A stretch of DNA of 64,000 bases from Brevibacterium siliguriense (GCF_900105315.1 NZ_LT629766.1:2914001-2978000); one strand, 5' to 3'; positions 12,004 to 20,512 are shown, counted from the first letter of the stretch. Translations and numbers: made by a program. The notes: generated by a model from the letters alone, not told the origin.

Positions 12004-13113
12004 TCAGGCGAAGGCCGGGTGGGTATCGCTGACCGATTCGACGGCCTTCAAGTCGACCGATTCCCCCGGAAATACGTCGACGAGGACTCGCGGTCCCCTC
12101 TTGCGGGGTGATCGCTTCCAGGTGGCGCGTGCACGGGTGCCGTTGACAACCGTGCTCTTGAACATTCCATTGCCTCCGGGCACAACGAATCTCTCGTTGG
12201 CGGGGTCGAGTGTGAAGCTGCGGTCCTTGTACCCGAGGATGATTTCGTCGAATCCCGGCAGCAGCATCGTCTCCTGTGCCGCTGACTCCCATTCTGTCAG
12301 TCGGTCCTCCAGATCGGGAGCGTGCACGTAGTCTGTGCCGTCGATGTCGGTGCTCACGATCTCGCCGGCATCGATTCCGGCCTGGATGGCTTTTCTCATC
12401 CGTGTCTTCGGCAGTCCGGTCCACCGTGTCGCGTCGTCGAGGGTCACCGGTCCGTGGCTGATGACGAAGCGTCTCATCCATTCGTGGTCGGCCGCCTCGG
12501 CGTCCAGATGTGTGGGGGCGTGCACCCAATCGGCGGTGAGCACGTATTTCATGTCATCCTTGCCCTCGACCATGGGAGCTTGGACGATGATGTTCTGCAG
12601 TGCCAAGGAGGTGATGAGGTACCGGGCGTGGCCGTATTCGTCTCCGGCGCCGATGGGAGCGAAAGCGTCGAGCAGCTCTTCGCGCGTCCGCGGTCCACGA
12701 GCTCGGATGGCTGTTGTGGCGAGTTCGGCTGCGGTATCGAGCATGGCGTCGGTGATGCCGAAGTACTCGCGCCGTTTGGCCGTGGATTTCATGGTCCGTT
12801 CCCCGGTGAGGCCGAGGATCCAACCGATGTCTTTGGCCGTAGTCAGATGGATGGTGCCGCGTTGTGTCCAGGAGCGCACGATCTCTCCTGCGTCGATGGC
12901 GGCTCGGACCGCGGCCACATCTGCAGTGACATCAGGTCCGAGACGCAAGGCGACGGAGACCAGAGCTCCGCCGAGGGCTTGGGCTTGGACACAGCCGAGG
13001 TGCTCGACGACAGCGCCGGCCGGTGAGAGGTCGGTGTCTGTCGGTGACGAGGGAGGAGGTCCGACGAGCCCCTGTGAGATCAGACGGGCTGCCGAGATCT
13101 GATGTGCGTCCAT
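12004..13113 (-). CDS. winged-helix protein, AlkZ-like DNA glycosylase family (HTH_42)
   Basis: This 369-residue protein has the tandem winged-helix layout of the AlkZ/YcaQ family (DUF1006, HTH_42). Known members remove bulky alkyl adducts or unhook interstrand crosslinks. The family catalytic motif QxQ/QxD appears as Gln43-Ala44-Gln45 in GCVQAQALGG. The downstream blocks RSWTQRGTIHL, LLPGFDEIILGYKDRS and FVVPGGNGMFKSTVV fit the family. ATG 13113 is chosen because TACCGT ends 6 nt before it; a GTG at 13131 would lie within that promoter. It is followed by the lipid-kinase gene after 20 nt. Activity on crosslinks rather than single adducts is unproven. Confidence 0.8.
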   Translation of the reverse strand: MDAHQISAARLISQGLVGPPPSSPTDTDLSPAGAVVEHLGCVQAQALGGALVSVALRLGPDVTADVAAVRAAIDAGEIVRSWTQRGTIHLTTAKDIGWILGLTGERTMKSTAKRREYFGITDAMLDTAAELATTAIRARGPRTREELLDAFAPIGAGDEYGHARYLITSLALQNIIVQAPMVEGKDDMKYVLTADWVHAPTHLDAEAADHEWMRRFVISHGPVTLDDATRWTGLPKTRMRKAIQAGIDAGEIVSTDIDGTDYVHAPDLEDRLTEWESAAQETMLLPGFDEIILGYKDRSFTLDPANERFVVPGGNGMFKSTVVNGTRARATWKRSPRKRGPRVLVDVFPGESVDLKAVESVSDTHPAFA

Positions 13114-13119
13114 GATCCA

Positions 13120-13125
13120 ACGGTA
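13120..13125 (-). promoter_or_regulatory. -10 element for the leaderless AlkZ-like gene
   Basis: The minus strand reads TACCGT, with a 6-nt spacer to ATG 13113. The same hexamer recurs before the genes starting at 54968 and 58783. Confidence 0.6.
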
Positions 13126-13217
13126 GTGCACGCCGGTGACACGACGGTTGTGAAAAGGCGACAGCGCGTGGGTCGCAGGCGGGGATGGTGCAGACGGGGA
13201 ACGTGAAGGCGAGCCGG

Positions 13218-14519
13218 TCAGCCCAGAATATCGACGAGTCCGGGCACCCGCATACGCGGCAGGGTGCCCGAGGTCGCGAATTCGCCCCAGATCCGGCGCA
13301 GCTCAGGACCGGCGATATCGGTCGTCGCGCCATAGTCGAGGAAGGAGTCATGCCAGATGTCGCCCGGGAAGATCAGCGGCAGGTCTCCGGAGTGGGCTGC
13401 ATCGAAGAAGCTGCCGTCCCCGCGGGAGACGATGAGCAGGCGGGCACCTTGACCGCCGGACATCCGGTGGCGGTCAAAGAATTCGCGTCCGGCCCGAGTG
13501 CAGACGGCAGAGGTGATTCCGGAGATGAGGGATTCGAGCATCGGTGAGGTCAGCTTGCGGTTGTGGAGGCGACGCAGCGCGGGAACGAAGCCGGCGAAGA
13601 AGGCGATCTCGCGTTCCGTGCGGGTCATGAGCACGTCGATTCTCGGGGCGACGTCGGCCCAAGCTTCGGCTGCGTCCGCACGTGTTGGCAGCGGGTACTG
13701 GCCGTAGCGGACTCCGAAGCACATTCCGGCGTGCAGTCCCCCGACGAGGGCGGCTTTGTGCACTTCTTCCTGCGCCTGAAGGATCTCGTCGACGCTGGCT
13801 GACGGGTCGATCTTCTGAGCGACTTTCCCCATCGCCCAGTTCATTGCGTCCGTGCCGCCGGCCAGCCCCAAGGGCGCTGAGGCCATGAGCACACGGTGGA
13901 AGAGTCCTTCGGTGCCTTCGGCAATCATGAGGTGGGCGCAGGCGTCTGCTCCGGCGCTCTGGCCGACGATCGTGACATTGTCCGGGTTGCCGCCGAAGGC
14001 GGAGATGTTCGTCTGCACCCAGCGCAGTGCGCAGATCTGGTCGAGCACTCCGAGGTTGAGGTGTTCGTCGCGTCCGGTTCCGAGGTATCCGAGGACGCCG
14101 AGGCGGTAGGTCACGGAGACGACGATGATGTTCTGCTCGGCGGCCAGGGCGTGCGGATCGTAGATCTCAGCGTCCCCGGCCCCGGCGATGTAGGCTCCGC
14201 CGTGGATCCAGACGAGGACGGGCAGCCCCGCCTCGGTGGTGGTGTCCTTCGGCAGGGTCACGCTCACGCGCAGACAGTCTTCGCTGATGGGAAGCCCGCC
14301 GAGCTGGTCGAAGGTCATTCCGGCGTTCGGGTCGCGGCGCAGCTGCGGGCTCGCCGGGCCGGGCTGAGCGCCGTCGATGAAGTCCACCGGGGGTTCATCG
14401 ACGGGAGGAAGGAAACGGCCGGCGCGGGCGTAGCGGATGCCCCGCGCGCGGATTACGTCGCCGTCGATATGGGCGCGCACACGACCGCACGGGGCGGCGA
14501 TGTCCCGTGTCTCCTCCAT
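13218..14519 (-). CDS. type-B carboxylesterase
   Basis: The 433-residue protein belongs to the carboxylesterase/lipase type B family. It has the RGIRYARAGRF opening, SEDCLRVSV (79-87), the oxyanion HGGAY (106-110) and the nucleophile elbow GQSAGA with Ser188. The usual acid and His partners should lie in the last third; HDSFLDYG is a candidate for the His. It is a little shorter than typical members (about 500). No signal peptide is seen. The start is 6 nt from TAAGCT, whose TAA is the stop codon of the upstream phosphoribosyltransferase gene, so it probably has its own leaderless promoter besides any read-through. Confidence 0.82.
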   Translation of the reverse strand: MEETRDIAAPCGRVRAHIDGDVIRARGIRYARAGRFLPPVDEPPVDFIDGAQPGPASPQLRRDPNAGMTFDQLGGLPISEDCLRVSVTLPKDTTTEAGLPVLVWIHGGAYIAGAGDAEIYDPHALAAEQNIIVVSVTYRLGVLGYLGTGRDEHLNLGVLDQICALRWVQTNISAFGGNPDNVTIVGQSAGADACAHLMIAEGTEGLFHRVLMASAPLGLAGGTDAMNWAMGKVAQKIDPSASVDEILQAQEEVHKAALVGGLHAGMCFGVRYGQYPLPTRADAAEAWADVAPRIDVLMTRTEREIAFFAGFVPALRRLHNRKLTSPMLESLISGITSAVCTRAGREFFDRHRMSGGQGARLLIVSRGDGSFFDAAHSGDLPLIFPGDIWHDSFLDYGATTDIAGPELRRIWGEFATSGTLPRMRVPGLVDILG

Positions 14520-14525
14520 AAGGTC

Positions 14526-14531
14526 AGCTTA
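14526..14531 (-). promoter_or_regulatory. -10 element overlapping a stop codon
   Basis: The minus strand reads TAAGCT, 6 nt before the esterase ATG. Its TAA (14529-14531) is also the stop codon of the phosphoribosyltransferase gene. Confidence 0.5.
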
Positions 14532-15032
14532 CTTGTTGGGCACCACAGGAGGTTCGGCCGACCATGGGAAGACGATCCACTGATCCGTGCGCTTCCACAC
14601 GAAGTCCGGGTCGATGATCGACGCGGATTTCGCGTAGATGACGGCCGATTGAGCTTCGGCACCGTGTTTGCGCAGCAGGTCGAGGACGAGGGCCAGTGTG
14701 CGGCCGGAGTCGGCGACATCGTCGACGACGAGCAGCTTCTTGCCCTTGATCGCTTCGATATCGAGCATCGGTGCGAGCAGGATGGGGTCGGGCAGCGTCT
14801 CATGGACGTCGGTGTAGAACTCGACATTGATGGCGTCGGAGAGCTTGAGTCCGAGGGCGTAGGCCAGCGCTCCGGCGGGCAGCAATCCGCCGCGGGCAAC
14901 GGCGATGACGATCTCGGGATCGTAGTCGGAGTCCGCGATGGTCTGTGCCATCTCACGTGCCGATTGGCCGAACATGTCCCAGCTGAGAATCTCTTTTTCG
15001 TCGAGATCGGTCGAATCGGCGTGATAGGCCAT
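14529..15032 (-). CDS. phosphoribosyltransferase family protein
   Basis: A 167-residue type-I phosphoribosyltransferase fold protein. It has IVIAVARGGLLPAGALAYAL near residue 41 and the PRPP-binding loop VVDDVADSGRTL (102-113). These features and the length resemble xanthine-guanine-type and related purine salvage enzymes, but the acceptor base is not certain. It has a GAGGAGC site before ATG 15032; a longer frame to 15170 lacks conserved sequence. The neighbouring esterase starts 9 nt beyond its stop. Confidence 0.82.
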   Translation of the reverse strand: MAYHADSTDLDEKEILSWDMFGQSAREMAQTIADSDYDPEIVIAVARGGLLPAGALAYALGLKLSDAINVEFYTDVHETLPDPILLAPMLDIEAIKGKKLLVVDDVADSGRTLALVLDLLRKHGAEAQSAVIYAKSASIIDPDFVWKRTDQWIVFPWSAEPPVVPNK

Positions 15033-15091
15033 GGATGCTCCTCGTGTCTGCCCGTTTGTGGTTCGAGCTTCAAGGATACGCCGTCGCCGGT

Positions 15092-15559
15092 TCAGCGCAG
15101 AAATACCTCGAGGCCGGCCATCTCCTGCGCTTGTGAACCGGTGTGGGTAGGTGGGTCCGGGTTGACCCAATATTCGCCGGTGTGGGGATTGCGTCCAAGC
15201 AGTCGATAGTCGATGAGTTCGCGCCGGAGCAGAGCGAAGTCCGGATGGAACTCCCCGAGGATGGCGCCCAGCTGCTTTTCGTCGTAGACGCGGTCCGGGT
15301 CGAGGGCAGCGAGGACTTCGATGAGGACGATGACGAGGGCGCGGCGTTTCGTTGGAATGGAGACGATGCGACCGTCGGGCATGAAAGTTTTGAGTGTCTT
15401 CGTCCGAAAGCGTGCGATCTGCGGGTCGATGTAGGATTCGCTGGCGGTCTCTGCACTCTGGTTCGCGGTGAGCAGTGCGGTGCGGGCGGTGGTGAAGTTC
15501 TCACCGGTTTCGGTCATCCGCGCGCGAACGAGCTTCTTGAAATCCTTGTCCTTGGTCAT
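15092..15559 (-). CDS. DUF2087-domain protein
   Basis: A 155-residue protein. The N-terminal segment (DFKKLVRARMTETGENFTTART) occurs in several short actinobacterial proteins. The C-terminal 80 residues (FMPDGRIVSIPTKRRALVIVL to LRRELIDYRLLGRNPHTGEYW) are the DUF2087 domain, often found next to or fused with transcriptional regulators. The function is unknown; a nucleic-acid or regulator-accessory role is only a guess. ATG 15559 follows a good AAGGAAG site. Confidence 0.78.
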   Translation of the reverse strand: MTKDKDFKKLVRARMTETGENFTTARTALLTANQSAETASESYIDPQIARFRTKTLKTFMPDGRIVSIPTKRRALVIVLIEVLAALDPDRVYDEKQLGAILGEFHPDFALLRRELIDYRLLGRNPHTGEYWVNPDPPTHTGSQAQEMAGLEVFLR

Positions 15560-15754
15560 GGTGTCGCTTCCTTTGTCGACCAAGTCTCCCCCAGCACGAA
15601 ACCTGGTCAGGAAATCACCGTGCCGGTTTCGTCCGAGGATTCTCTCCCCTTCGCCATGCGGTCGGTGAGCTGGGATCACGACCTCGGCTGGGCGTTGGAT
15701 GCGCCGACCACCAGTATAGACGCAGTCGTCGGTTGTCGAAGACGCTGTCGGCTG

Positions 15755-16138
15755 TCAGTATTCGAGGGCTTCGAGATACATCCACCGCCCGGCACGGCGG
15801 ACGAAGGAGGAGTTCTCTTCGAGGGCATGTTCGCCGAGGTGGTCCCTGAATCGCGCACGGAAGTGCACTGTTCCGGTTGCATCGTCCGGTCCTCCGTCAG
15901 TGGTGGAGATGATCTCGAGACCGAGCCATGTGGTGGCGTCATCGACGCCGACGTCGTCGGGTCGGGTCTTGGCATGCCAAGTGCGGAAGAGGTGGTCTTC
16001 GTTGCCGCGGACGAAGGCGGTGTAGCGGGAGCGCATGAGCGCCTCGGCAGTGCTGGGCCACATTTCACCGTCGAGGGCTGGACGGCAGCAGTCATCGTAG
16101 TCGGTACCCGGAGGCATTCCGGAGCAGGGGCAGATCAT
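15755..16138 (-). CDS. YchJ-family protein (UPF0225) with SEC-C-like cysteines
   Basis: This 127-residue protein matches the YchJ family: an N-terminal CPCSG...DDCC cluster of probable zinc ligands, then RSRYTAFVRGNEDHLFRTWH and the C-terminal VHFRARFRD...ENSSFVRRAGRWMYLEA. The fold is NTF2-like; function is unknown. ATG 16138 is chosen because TATCAT lies exactly 6 nt upstream, which makes the transcript leaderless. Only 54 nt separate it from the divergent HhH-GPD gene. Confidence 0.82.
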   Translation of the reverse strand: MICPCSGMPPGTDYDDCCRPALDGEMWPSTAEALMRSRYTAFVRGNEDHLFRTWHAKTRPDDVGVDDATTWLGLEIISTTDGGPDDATGTVHFRARFRDHLGEHALEENSSFVRRAGRWMYLEALEY

Positions 16139-16144
16139 GCCCCG

Positions 16145-16150
16145 ATGATA
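16145..16150 (-). promoter_or_regulatory. -10 element for leaderless ychJ-like gene
   Basis: The minus strand reads TATCAT, 6 nt before ATG 16138. Confidence 0.6.
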
Positions 16151-16172
16151 TCTGTGCATCAACAATCGGAGT

Positions 16173-16178
16173 TAGCAT
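16173..16178 (+). promoter_or_regulatory. -10 element for the HhH-GPD gene, with a 3-codon leader
   Basis: TAGCAT is 6 nt before an ATG at 16185 that encodes only Met-Glu-Ser before TGA. That stop overlaps the real start (ATGA, 16193-16196). Alternatively GGAG at 16189-16192 acts as an early ribosome-binding site. Confidence 0.45.
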
Positions 16179-16192
16179 GCGAAGATGGAGTC

Positions 16193-16780
16193 ATGACTTC
16201 ACTGTTCCTGTCTGGAGATCCGAAGGCCGATGCCCTGTTGGCCGAAGACCGCTTCGCTCTGCTCGTTGGGATGCTCCTCGATCAGCAGGTGACCATGGAG
16301 AGTGCCTTCGCTGGACCGGCCAAACTGGCCGAGCGGCTGGGCAAGCTCGATGTCGACGAGATCGCGGAGATGAATCCTGATGATTTCCTCGACATCTTCG
16401 CCCAGACTCCCGCGGTACACCGGTTCCCGAAGTCGATGGCGGGACGCGTGCAGAAGCTCGCGGCGACCATAGTCGACGATTACGACGGCAATCCCGAAGC
16501 TATTTGGACCGAGGGTGGCCCCAGCGGTGCCGAGGTGCTTAAGCGACTGAAGAAGCTGCCCGGATTTGGTGACCAGAAGGCCAAGATCTTCCTGTCGCTG
16601 CTCGGCAAGCAGTTCGGACTCCAGGCCGAAGGTTGGCAAGAGGCCGCAGGTGACTACGGTGATCCGGAGGCCCGCCGTTCGATCGCCGATGTCGTCGACG
16701 ACGTCACTCTGCAAGAGGTGCGTGCCTTCAAGAAGCAGCAGAAGGCTGCGGCCAAGGCGGCAAAGGCTGCTAAGAAGTAG
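16193..16780 (+). CDS. HhH-GPD base-excision-repair-like protein
   Basis: A 195-residue member of the HhH-GPD superfamily, matching the short actinobacterial group annotated as an uncharacterised HhH-GPD family protein. It has the N-terminal core LLVGMLLDQQVTMESAF and the helix-hairpin-helix LKKLPGFGDQKAKIFLSLL (about 119-137). I do not see the catalytic Lys/Asp pair placed with confidence, and the FeS cluster cysteines of EndoIII are absent. The C-terminus is a Lys/Ala-rich tail (QQKAAAKAAKAAKK), likely to touch nucleic acid. ATG 16193 fits the family; upstream frame to 15143 is antisense to other genes. A DNA-repair role is inferred from the family. Confidence 0.82.
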   Translation: MTSLFLSGDPKADALLAEDRFALLVGMLLDQQVTMESAFAGPAKLAERLGKLDVDEIAEMNPDDFLDIFAQTPAVHRFPKSMAGRVQKLAATIVDDYDGNPEAIWTEGGPSGAEVLKRLKKLPGFGDQKAKIFLSLLGKQFGLQAEGWQEAAGDYGDPEARRSIADVVDDVTLQEVRAFKKQQKAAAKAAKAAKK

Positions 16781-16939
16781 CCGTAGTCGCCGAGGAATGG
16801 CCGTTGCCACGCACTTGGACGTGAGTTATCCACAGATTCGACTTCGCCTGTTCTAAAAAGCGCGCCTGTCGAATAATGTAGGGAATCCGGGTGTCGACCG
16901 ACAGGGTCGCGCCACAGTTGCAGACCACAGAGGCGTGGA

Positions 16940-17581
16940 ATGAGAACTGGATCGTCCCGACCGCATCGTCGACCCGCCCAAATATTCATTGCCGTTTTCT
17001 CCGCGCTGAGTCTGGCCGCGGTCGTCGGCTGTGCCGACAATTCTCCGGTGGCCGCGCCGACGTCGACTCTGCCCGCAGAACAGCCCGACACAGCTTCGAC
17101 CGATGACTCCGCCGAGGTGGCTATACCCGAATACGAAACCGACCTCGACCTCGACAATGAGGAGAAGAAGGCGGTCGACGGGGCCTTGGTGGCGTTTGTC
17201 GGATACATCGACACGATCAATCGAGTATTTTCCTCAGGCGGTAAAGACCTGAACGACATTGAGACCTACGCCGCTGCCGATTCTCTCGATTCGCTCCGCC
17301 AAAGCGCGAACGATCTAGAAAAGGACAGCAAATATATGGCGGGCGAATACGATTACTACAATGTTCGAGTTCAGAGTATTGCCATTTCCGCGGACTCATC
17401 GGACAAAGATTCGGTTAAAATCCTCTTCTGCTCACATGACTCAAAGCACGCTGTCGTCGGTAAGGGCAAGACAATGCCGAGCCAGCCGAAAACGAGTCTT
17501 ACTATCCTTCAAACAGCCAGCAAGCACAATGGCGACTGGAAAATATCCAACCAGGAGCTGTGGAGCAAAAAGTGCGAGTAA
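16940..17581 (+). CDS. predicted lipoprotein, unknown function
   Basis: This 213-residue protein begins with a Sec-type signal whose lipobox reads VVGC (Cys about 32), followed by a Ser/Thr/Pro/Asp-rich linker and a folded domain from about residue 70. The domain (AVDGALVAFVGYIDTINRVF, then a C-terminal SLTILQ...DGWKISNQELWSKKC type strand set) looks like the NTF2/SnoaL-like lipoproteins of Actinobacteria, but I cannot name the family. It has clearly lower GC, with AT-rich codons, than its neighbours. It overlaps the following secreted Gly-rich gene, so the two form a unit. Confidence 0.7.
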   Translation: MRTGSSRPHRRPAQIFIAVFSALSLAAVVGCADNSPVAAPTSTLPAEQPDTASTDDSAEVAIPEYETDLDLDNEEKKAVDGALVAFVGYIDTINRVFSSGGKDLNDIETYAAADSLDSLRQSANDLEKDSKYMAGEYDYYNVRVQSIAISADSSDKDSVKILFCSHDSKHAVVGKGKTMPSQPKTSLTILQTASKHNGDWKISNQELWSKKCE

Positions 17582-18447
17582 GTCTGCACCTTTTTATATT
17601 GAGTTTGTTTGTAGTGTCCGCATGTGCGCTAATTGCTCAACCTGCTTTTACTAGCAGTGGACCTGCTTGCAACTCTCTTCAAGAGCGAGAGTGCAGTGTT
17701 GTGAAACCTCCCGCGCCCAAGCCTCCTCCCGGCGGAGGTGGTTCTGGCGGTGGCGACACCGGAGATGGCGGAGGTTCCGGAGGTGGTGGTTCTGGCGGCG
17801 GTAACGGCGGCGGCTCCGGTGGTGGAGGCGGTACCGGCGGAGGCGGTGGTGGAATGCCTGACTGCCCGACCGAAGTCGTCGGTCATCTATGCGTGAGTGA
17901 GCCCGGACCAGGGGGCGGTGGAGGCGGCGGAGGCAGAGCTCCGGCTCGGCCCGATCCCCCGACGCGCATACCGGAATCTCAGTTCCAGAACTTCGACATC
18001 CCTGCACCCACAATCTACGCCTGGCCGAAAGACTGGGCCGTCATCGGCAAACCGGCTGCCTTCTGGACCGACACCGACGTCAGCTATATTGACATGACCC
18101 TGCTGACCTACGCAGTCCAAGTCAAAGTCACCCCTGAGCGATTCAACTGGGACTTCGGCGACGGTTCAGGCACGACCACGACCGCAAAAGGTGCGAAGCC
18201 GCTGCCCGGCGGCACCCCGCAGATCGGACACGAATACCAAGAATCGGGCAAGGTGTCTGCTTCGATGACAGCGACCTTCAGCGGAGAGTTCTCGGTCGAC
18301 GGCGGCCCCTGGCTTCCTATCGACGGTTTCGCCCACGTAGCGAGCAATGAGATAGGCATCGATGTCTACCGCTATCACCGATACCTCGTCGACGAAGACT
18401 GCTATGCCAATCCCCGCGGCCCCGACTGCGCCCAATCAGCTCGATGA
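17572..18447 (+). CDS. secreted Gly-rich protein with a PKD-like domain
   Basis: The 291-residue protein has an N-terminal hydrophobic segment with a possible lipobox VSAC near residue 18. A long glycine linker follows (about residues 53-118; GGGGS-like units broken by a CPTEVVGHLCVSEP island), then a C-terminal domain with the FNWDFGDGSG signature of PKD domains (about 205). The end has a Cys pair (EDCYANPRGPDC). I prefer GTG 17572, 6 nt after GGAG, over GTG 17560. It overlaps the stop of the lipoprotein gene upstream. The architecture suggests a cell-surface or extracellular binding protein; its ligand is unknown. Confidence 0.68.
   Translation: MRVSLHLFILSLFVVSACALIAQPAFTSSGPACNSLQERECSVVKPPAPKPPPGGGGSGGGDTGDGGGSGGGGSGGGNGGGSGGGGGTGGGGGGMPDCPTEVVGHLCVSEPGPGGGGGGGGRAPARPDPPTRIPESQFQNFDIPAPTIYAWPKDWAVIGKPAAFWTDTDVSYIDMTLLTYAVQVKVTPERFNWDFGDGSGTTTTAKGAKPLPGGTPQIGHEYQESGKVSASMTATFSGEFSVDGGPWLPIDGFAHVASNEIGIDVYRYHRYLVDEDCYANPRGPDCAQSAR
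17727..17935 (+). repeat. glycine-linker low-complexity DNA
   Basis: This stretch is built from imperfect GGCGGTGGC-type repeats that encode the glycine linker of the PKD protein. It is prone to slippage and length variation, and to sequencing error. Confidence 0.7.
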
Positions 18448-18525
18448 CGCTTTAGCTGCCTCGGCCGCAGTGGGTCGGCGCATCGCTCGGCCCTGATCGG
18501 TGGGACCATGACACGACAAACCTGA

Positions 18526-18531
18526 AATAAT
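18526..18531 (+). promoter_or_regulatory. -10 element for leaderless flavoprotein gene
   Basis: AATAAT ends 6 nt before ATG 18538. It matches TATAAT at five of six positions. Confidence 0.5.
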
Positions 18532-18537
18532 GGCCCC

Positions 18538-19776
18538 ATGGTGTGCCGAATCAACGAGCTCCTGATCGATTCTCATTGGCCTATCGTCATCATCGGCGCA
18601 GGCCAAGCCGGACTGTCCGCAGCACACTACCTGTGGCGCGACGGCCTCGCACCGGGCAAAGACTTCATCATCCTCGATGCCGGAGACGGACCTGGTGGAG
18701 CTTGGCGCAAAAGGTGGCACTCATTGACGCTGGGCAACACCAACCACATCTCCGACCTCCCCGGGTTCCCTCTCGGGCATCCCGATCCGAACGTACCCGC
18801 CTCGGAAGTCGTTTCCGACTACTACTCCCGATTCGAACGCGAACTAGAGCTCTGCGTCATCCGCCCTGCCGAGGTGGACACCGTCCGGTCCGAAGAAGAA
18901 CCAGGACAGGGACGGTTAAACATCGCCGCCACGATCGACGGCGAACAAGTGACGCTCTCCTGCGACTACCTGATCAACGCAACCGGCACCTGGACTCAGC
19001 CCTACGTCCCCTTCATTCCCGGCATCGCCGAGTTCGAGGGCCACCAACTGCATACCGTGAACTTCCGTGACGTCGAGGATTTCCGGGGACTGCGCACACT
19101 CGTCGTCGGCGGCGGCATCTCCGCCACGCAGTTCCTCCTCGAACTCTCCGAGGTGACCGACACACTATGGGCCACGCGCCGTCCCCCGAACTTCACGTCC
19201 AGAGAATTCGACGGCCAATGGGGACTCGAAGTCGAACGTGCCGTCCGCGAACGCACTCTGTCCGGGCTGGCTCCAGCCAGCGTCGTCCGTACTACGGGAC
19301 TGCCGATCCGCAGAGAGTTCCGTGAGGGAATCGATTCGGGAGTTCTGGTCTCTCGAGGCATGTTCGACCGCATCCTTCCCCACGGTGTCCACTTCCCTGG
19401 GATCGATGACACCGAAACACCGATCACATCAGAGGGACTTGGCCCATCGGCCAGCGACCATCTGGCAGTGCCCGAGTCATGGGCACCGTTCGAGAAACCA
19501 CAACTCGAAGACGTCGATGTGATCTTCTGGAACACCGGGTTCCGCGCAGCACTCAAACACTTGGCGCCCTTGCGCCTGCGCACACCTGATGGCGGAATCT
19601 CTATGGAAACCGAGGTCGCAGTCAAAGACGATCCTCGGCTGTTCCTCGTCGGCTATGGATCGGCCAGTTCCACAGTCGGCGCCACCAGAGCCGGAAGGAT
19701 AGCGGCCCGGGAACTGCTCAAACGCATGTCAGGCGGTCGACAACCTCAGCGCAAGTCCGGGGCTTTGAGCACCTGA
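18538..19776 (+). CDS. FAD/NAD(P)-dependent oxidoreductase, flavin monooxygenase-like
   Basis: A 412-residue flavoprotein of the CzcO/flavin-containing monooxygenase type. The FAD-binding Rossmann motif is IIGAGQAGLSAAHYL (about 18-32), and GGAWRKRWHSLTL (about 53-65) is the family segment after it. A second Rossmann motif for NADPH is VVGGGISATQF (about 189-199), and a C-terminal GYGSASSTVGATRAGR segment closes the FAD site. The likely reaction is NADPH-dependent oxygenation of a small substrate, not defined by context. Its end overlaps the convergent lipoprotein gene by 31 nt. Confidence 0.8.
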   Translation: MVCRINELLIDSHWPIVIIGAGQAGLSAAHYLWRDGLAPGKDFIILDAGDGPGGAWRKRWHSLTLGNTNHISDLPGFPLGHPDPNVPASEVVSDYYSRFERELELCVIRPAEVDTVRSEEEPGQGRLNIAATIDGEQVTLSCDYLINATGTWTQPYVPFIPGIAEFEGHQLHTVNFRDVEDFRGLRTLVVGGGISATQFLLELSEVTDTLWATRRPPNFTSREFDGQWGLEVERAVRERTLSGLAPASVVRTTGLPIRREFREGIDSGVLVSRGMFDRILPHGVHFPGIDDTETPITSEGLGPSASDHLAVPESWAPFEKPQLEDVDVIFWNTGFRAALKHLAPLRLRTPDGGISMETEVAVKDDPRLFLVGYGSASSTVGATRAGRIAARELLKRMSGGRQPQRKSGALST

Positions 19777-20408
19777 TCACCGAAGCGGACCGTCGGCAGC
19801 ATCTGTCGGAATTGGTCCTGAGCCTCGGTGTCATCGGCTTGTGCGAGCATGTCTACGCTGACCTTGAATTGCCGCCCGTCGACGGACACCCCACCCACAG
19901 CGCCGAAGATCACGGAATCCTCCTTGTCAACGGCGCGCATATCGTCCGGAGCGAGCGTGCCGTGGAAGACCCAGTACTCTCCCCCGCTGAGCGATCCGGT
20001 GGATTCACCGCCCAACGACGATCCCGAGGTGCTGAACATCCGCTCGCGCGCTTTCTCCACCACACCCTGTGGTGAAGACTCATCGTCATCGAAGCAGTTG
20101 AAAGTGATGATCGCCCCGGACTCGGCTTGATAAAGCCGATATCCGTCGTATCCGGACCCGTCGGCCCAGTCAGCGCCCAAAACCAAGCTGACTTCGACAG
20201 GACATTGTCCGCCGAGGTCAACAGTGGTCTCGCTCATGCCGTTGGGAATCGTCGGACCGGTTGCCTTCGGCGAAGGCGACTGCCCGTCACCGACACCCAC
20301 ACTCGCCGGCTTCGAGCCGGCCTCATCGGAGCTGCTGACCCGGAACGCCGAACATCCGCTGAGGGTCACCCCCAGGACCAGCGCCGCTGCCGCGAGTGAT
20401 CTATTCAT
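19746..20408 (-). CDS. predicted lipoprotein, unknown function
   Basis: The 220-residue protein has a signal peptide ending in a clear lipobox LSGC (Cys19), a disordered Ser/Pro linker to about residue 55 and a folded domain with two Cys (QCPVEV, FNCFDDD) that may pair. The layout resembles DUF3558-type lipoproteins of Actinobacteria, but I do not claim the family. A GAAGG site precedes the ATG. The last 31 nt of the gene overlap the 3' end of the flavoprotein gene on the other strand. Confidence 0.65.
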   Translation of the reverse strand: MNRSLAAAALVLGVTLSGCSAFRVSSSDEAGSKPASVGVGDGQSPSPKATGPTIPNGMSETTVDLGGQCPVEVSLVLGADWADGSGYDGYRLYQAESGAIITFNCFDDDESSPQGVVEKARERMFSTSGSSLGGESTGSLSGGEYWVFHGTLAPDDMRAVDKEDSVIFGAVGGVSVDGRQFKVSVDMLAQADDTEAQDQFRQMLPTVRFGDQVLKAPDLR

Positions 20409-20500
20409 CGTTGTCTGCCTTCACTCGATCGGTGGGTCCTCCATATCTTACCCAATCGACTGTTCGTCCCCGCTACCTAGCGGAACCGCGCACCGCCGCC

Positions 20501-20506
20501 TAGCCT
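20501..20506 (+). promoter_or_regulatory. -10 element for the PIG-L gene
   Basis: TAGCCT is followed by 6 nt (containing GGAG) and ATG 20513. It suggests a leaderless transcript. Confidence 0.55.
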
Positions 20507-20512
20507 GGAGTC

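Noticed and set aside
11984..12529. N-terminal extension of the lipid kinase into the next gene
   Set aside because: The extension is Arg/His-rich and out of frame with the AlkZ-like gene that truly occupies this DNA.
15143..16192. N-terminal extension of the HhH-GPD protein
   Set aside because: It runs antisense to the DUF2087 and YchJ genes; the family starts at 16193.
17727..17935. GC-rich repeat as a mobile-element end or origin
   Set aside because: The repeats are glycine codons within a frame, with no terminal inverted repeats or target duplication.
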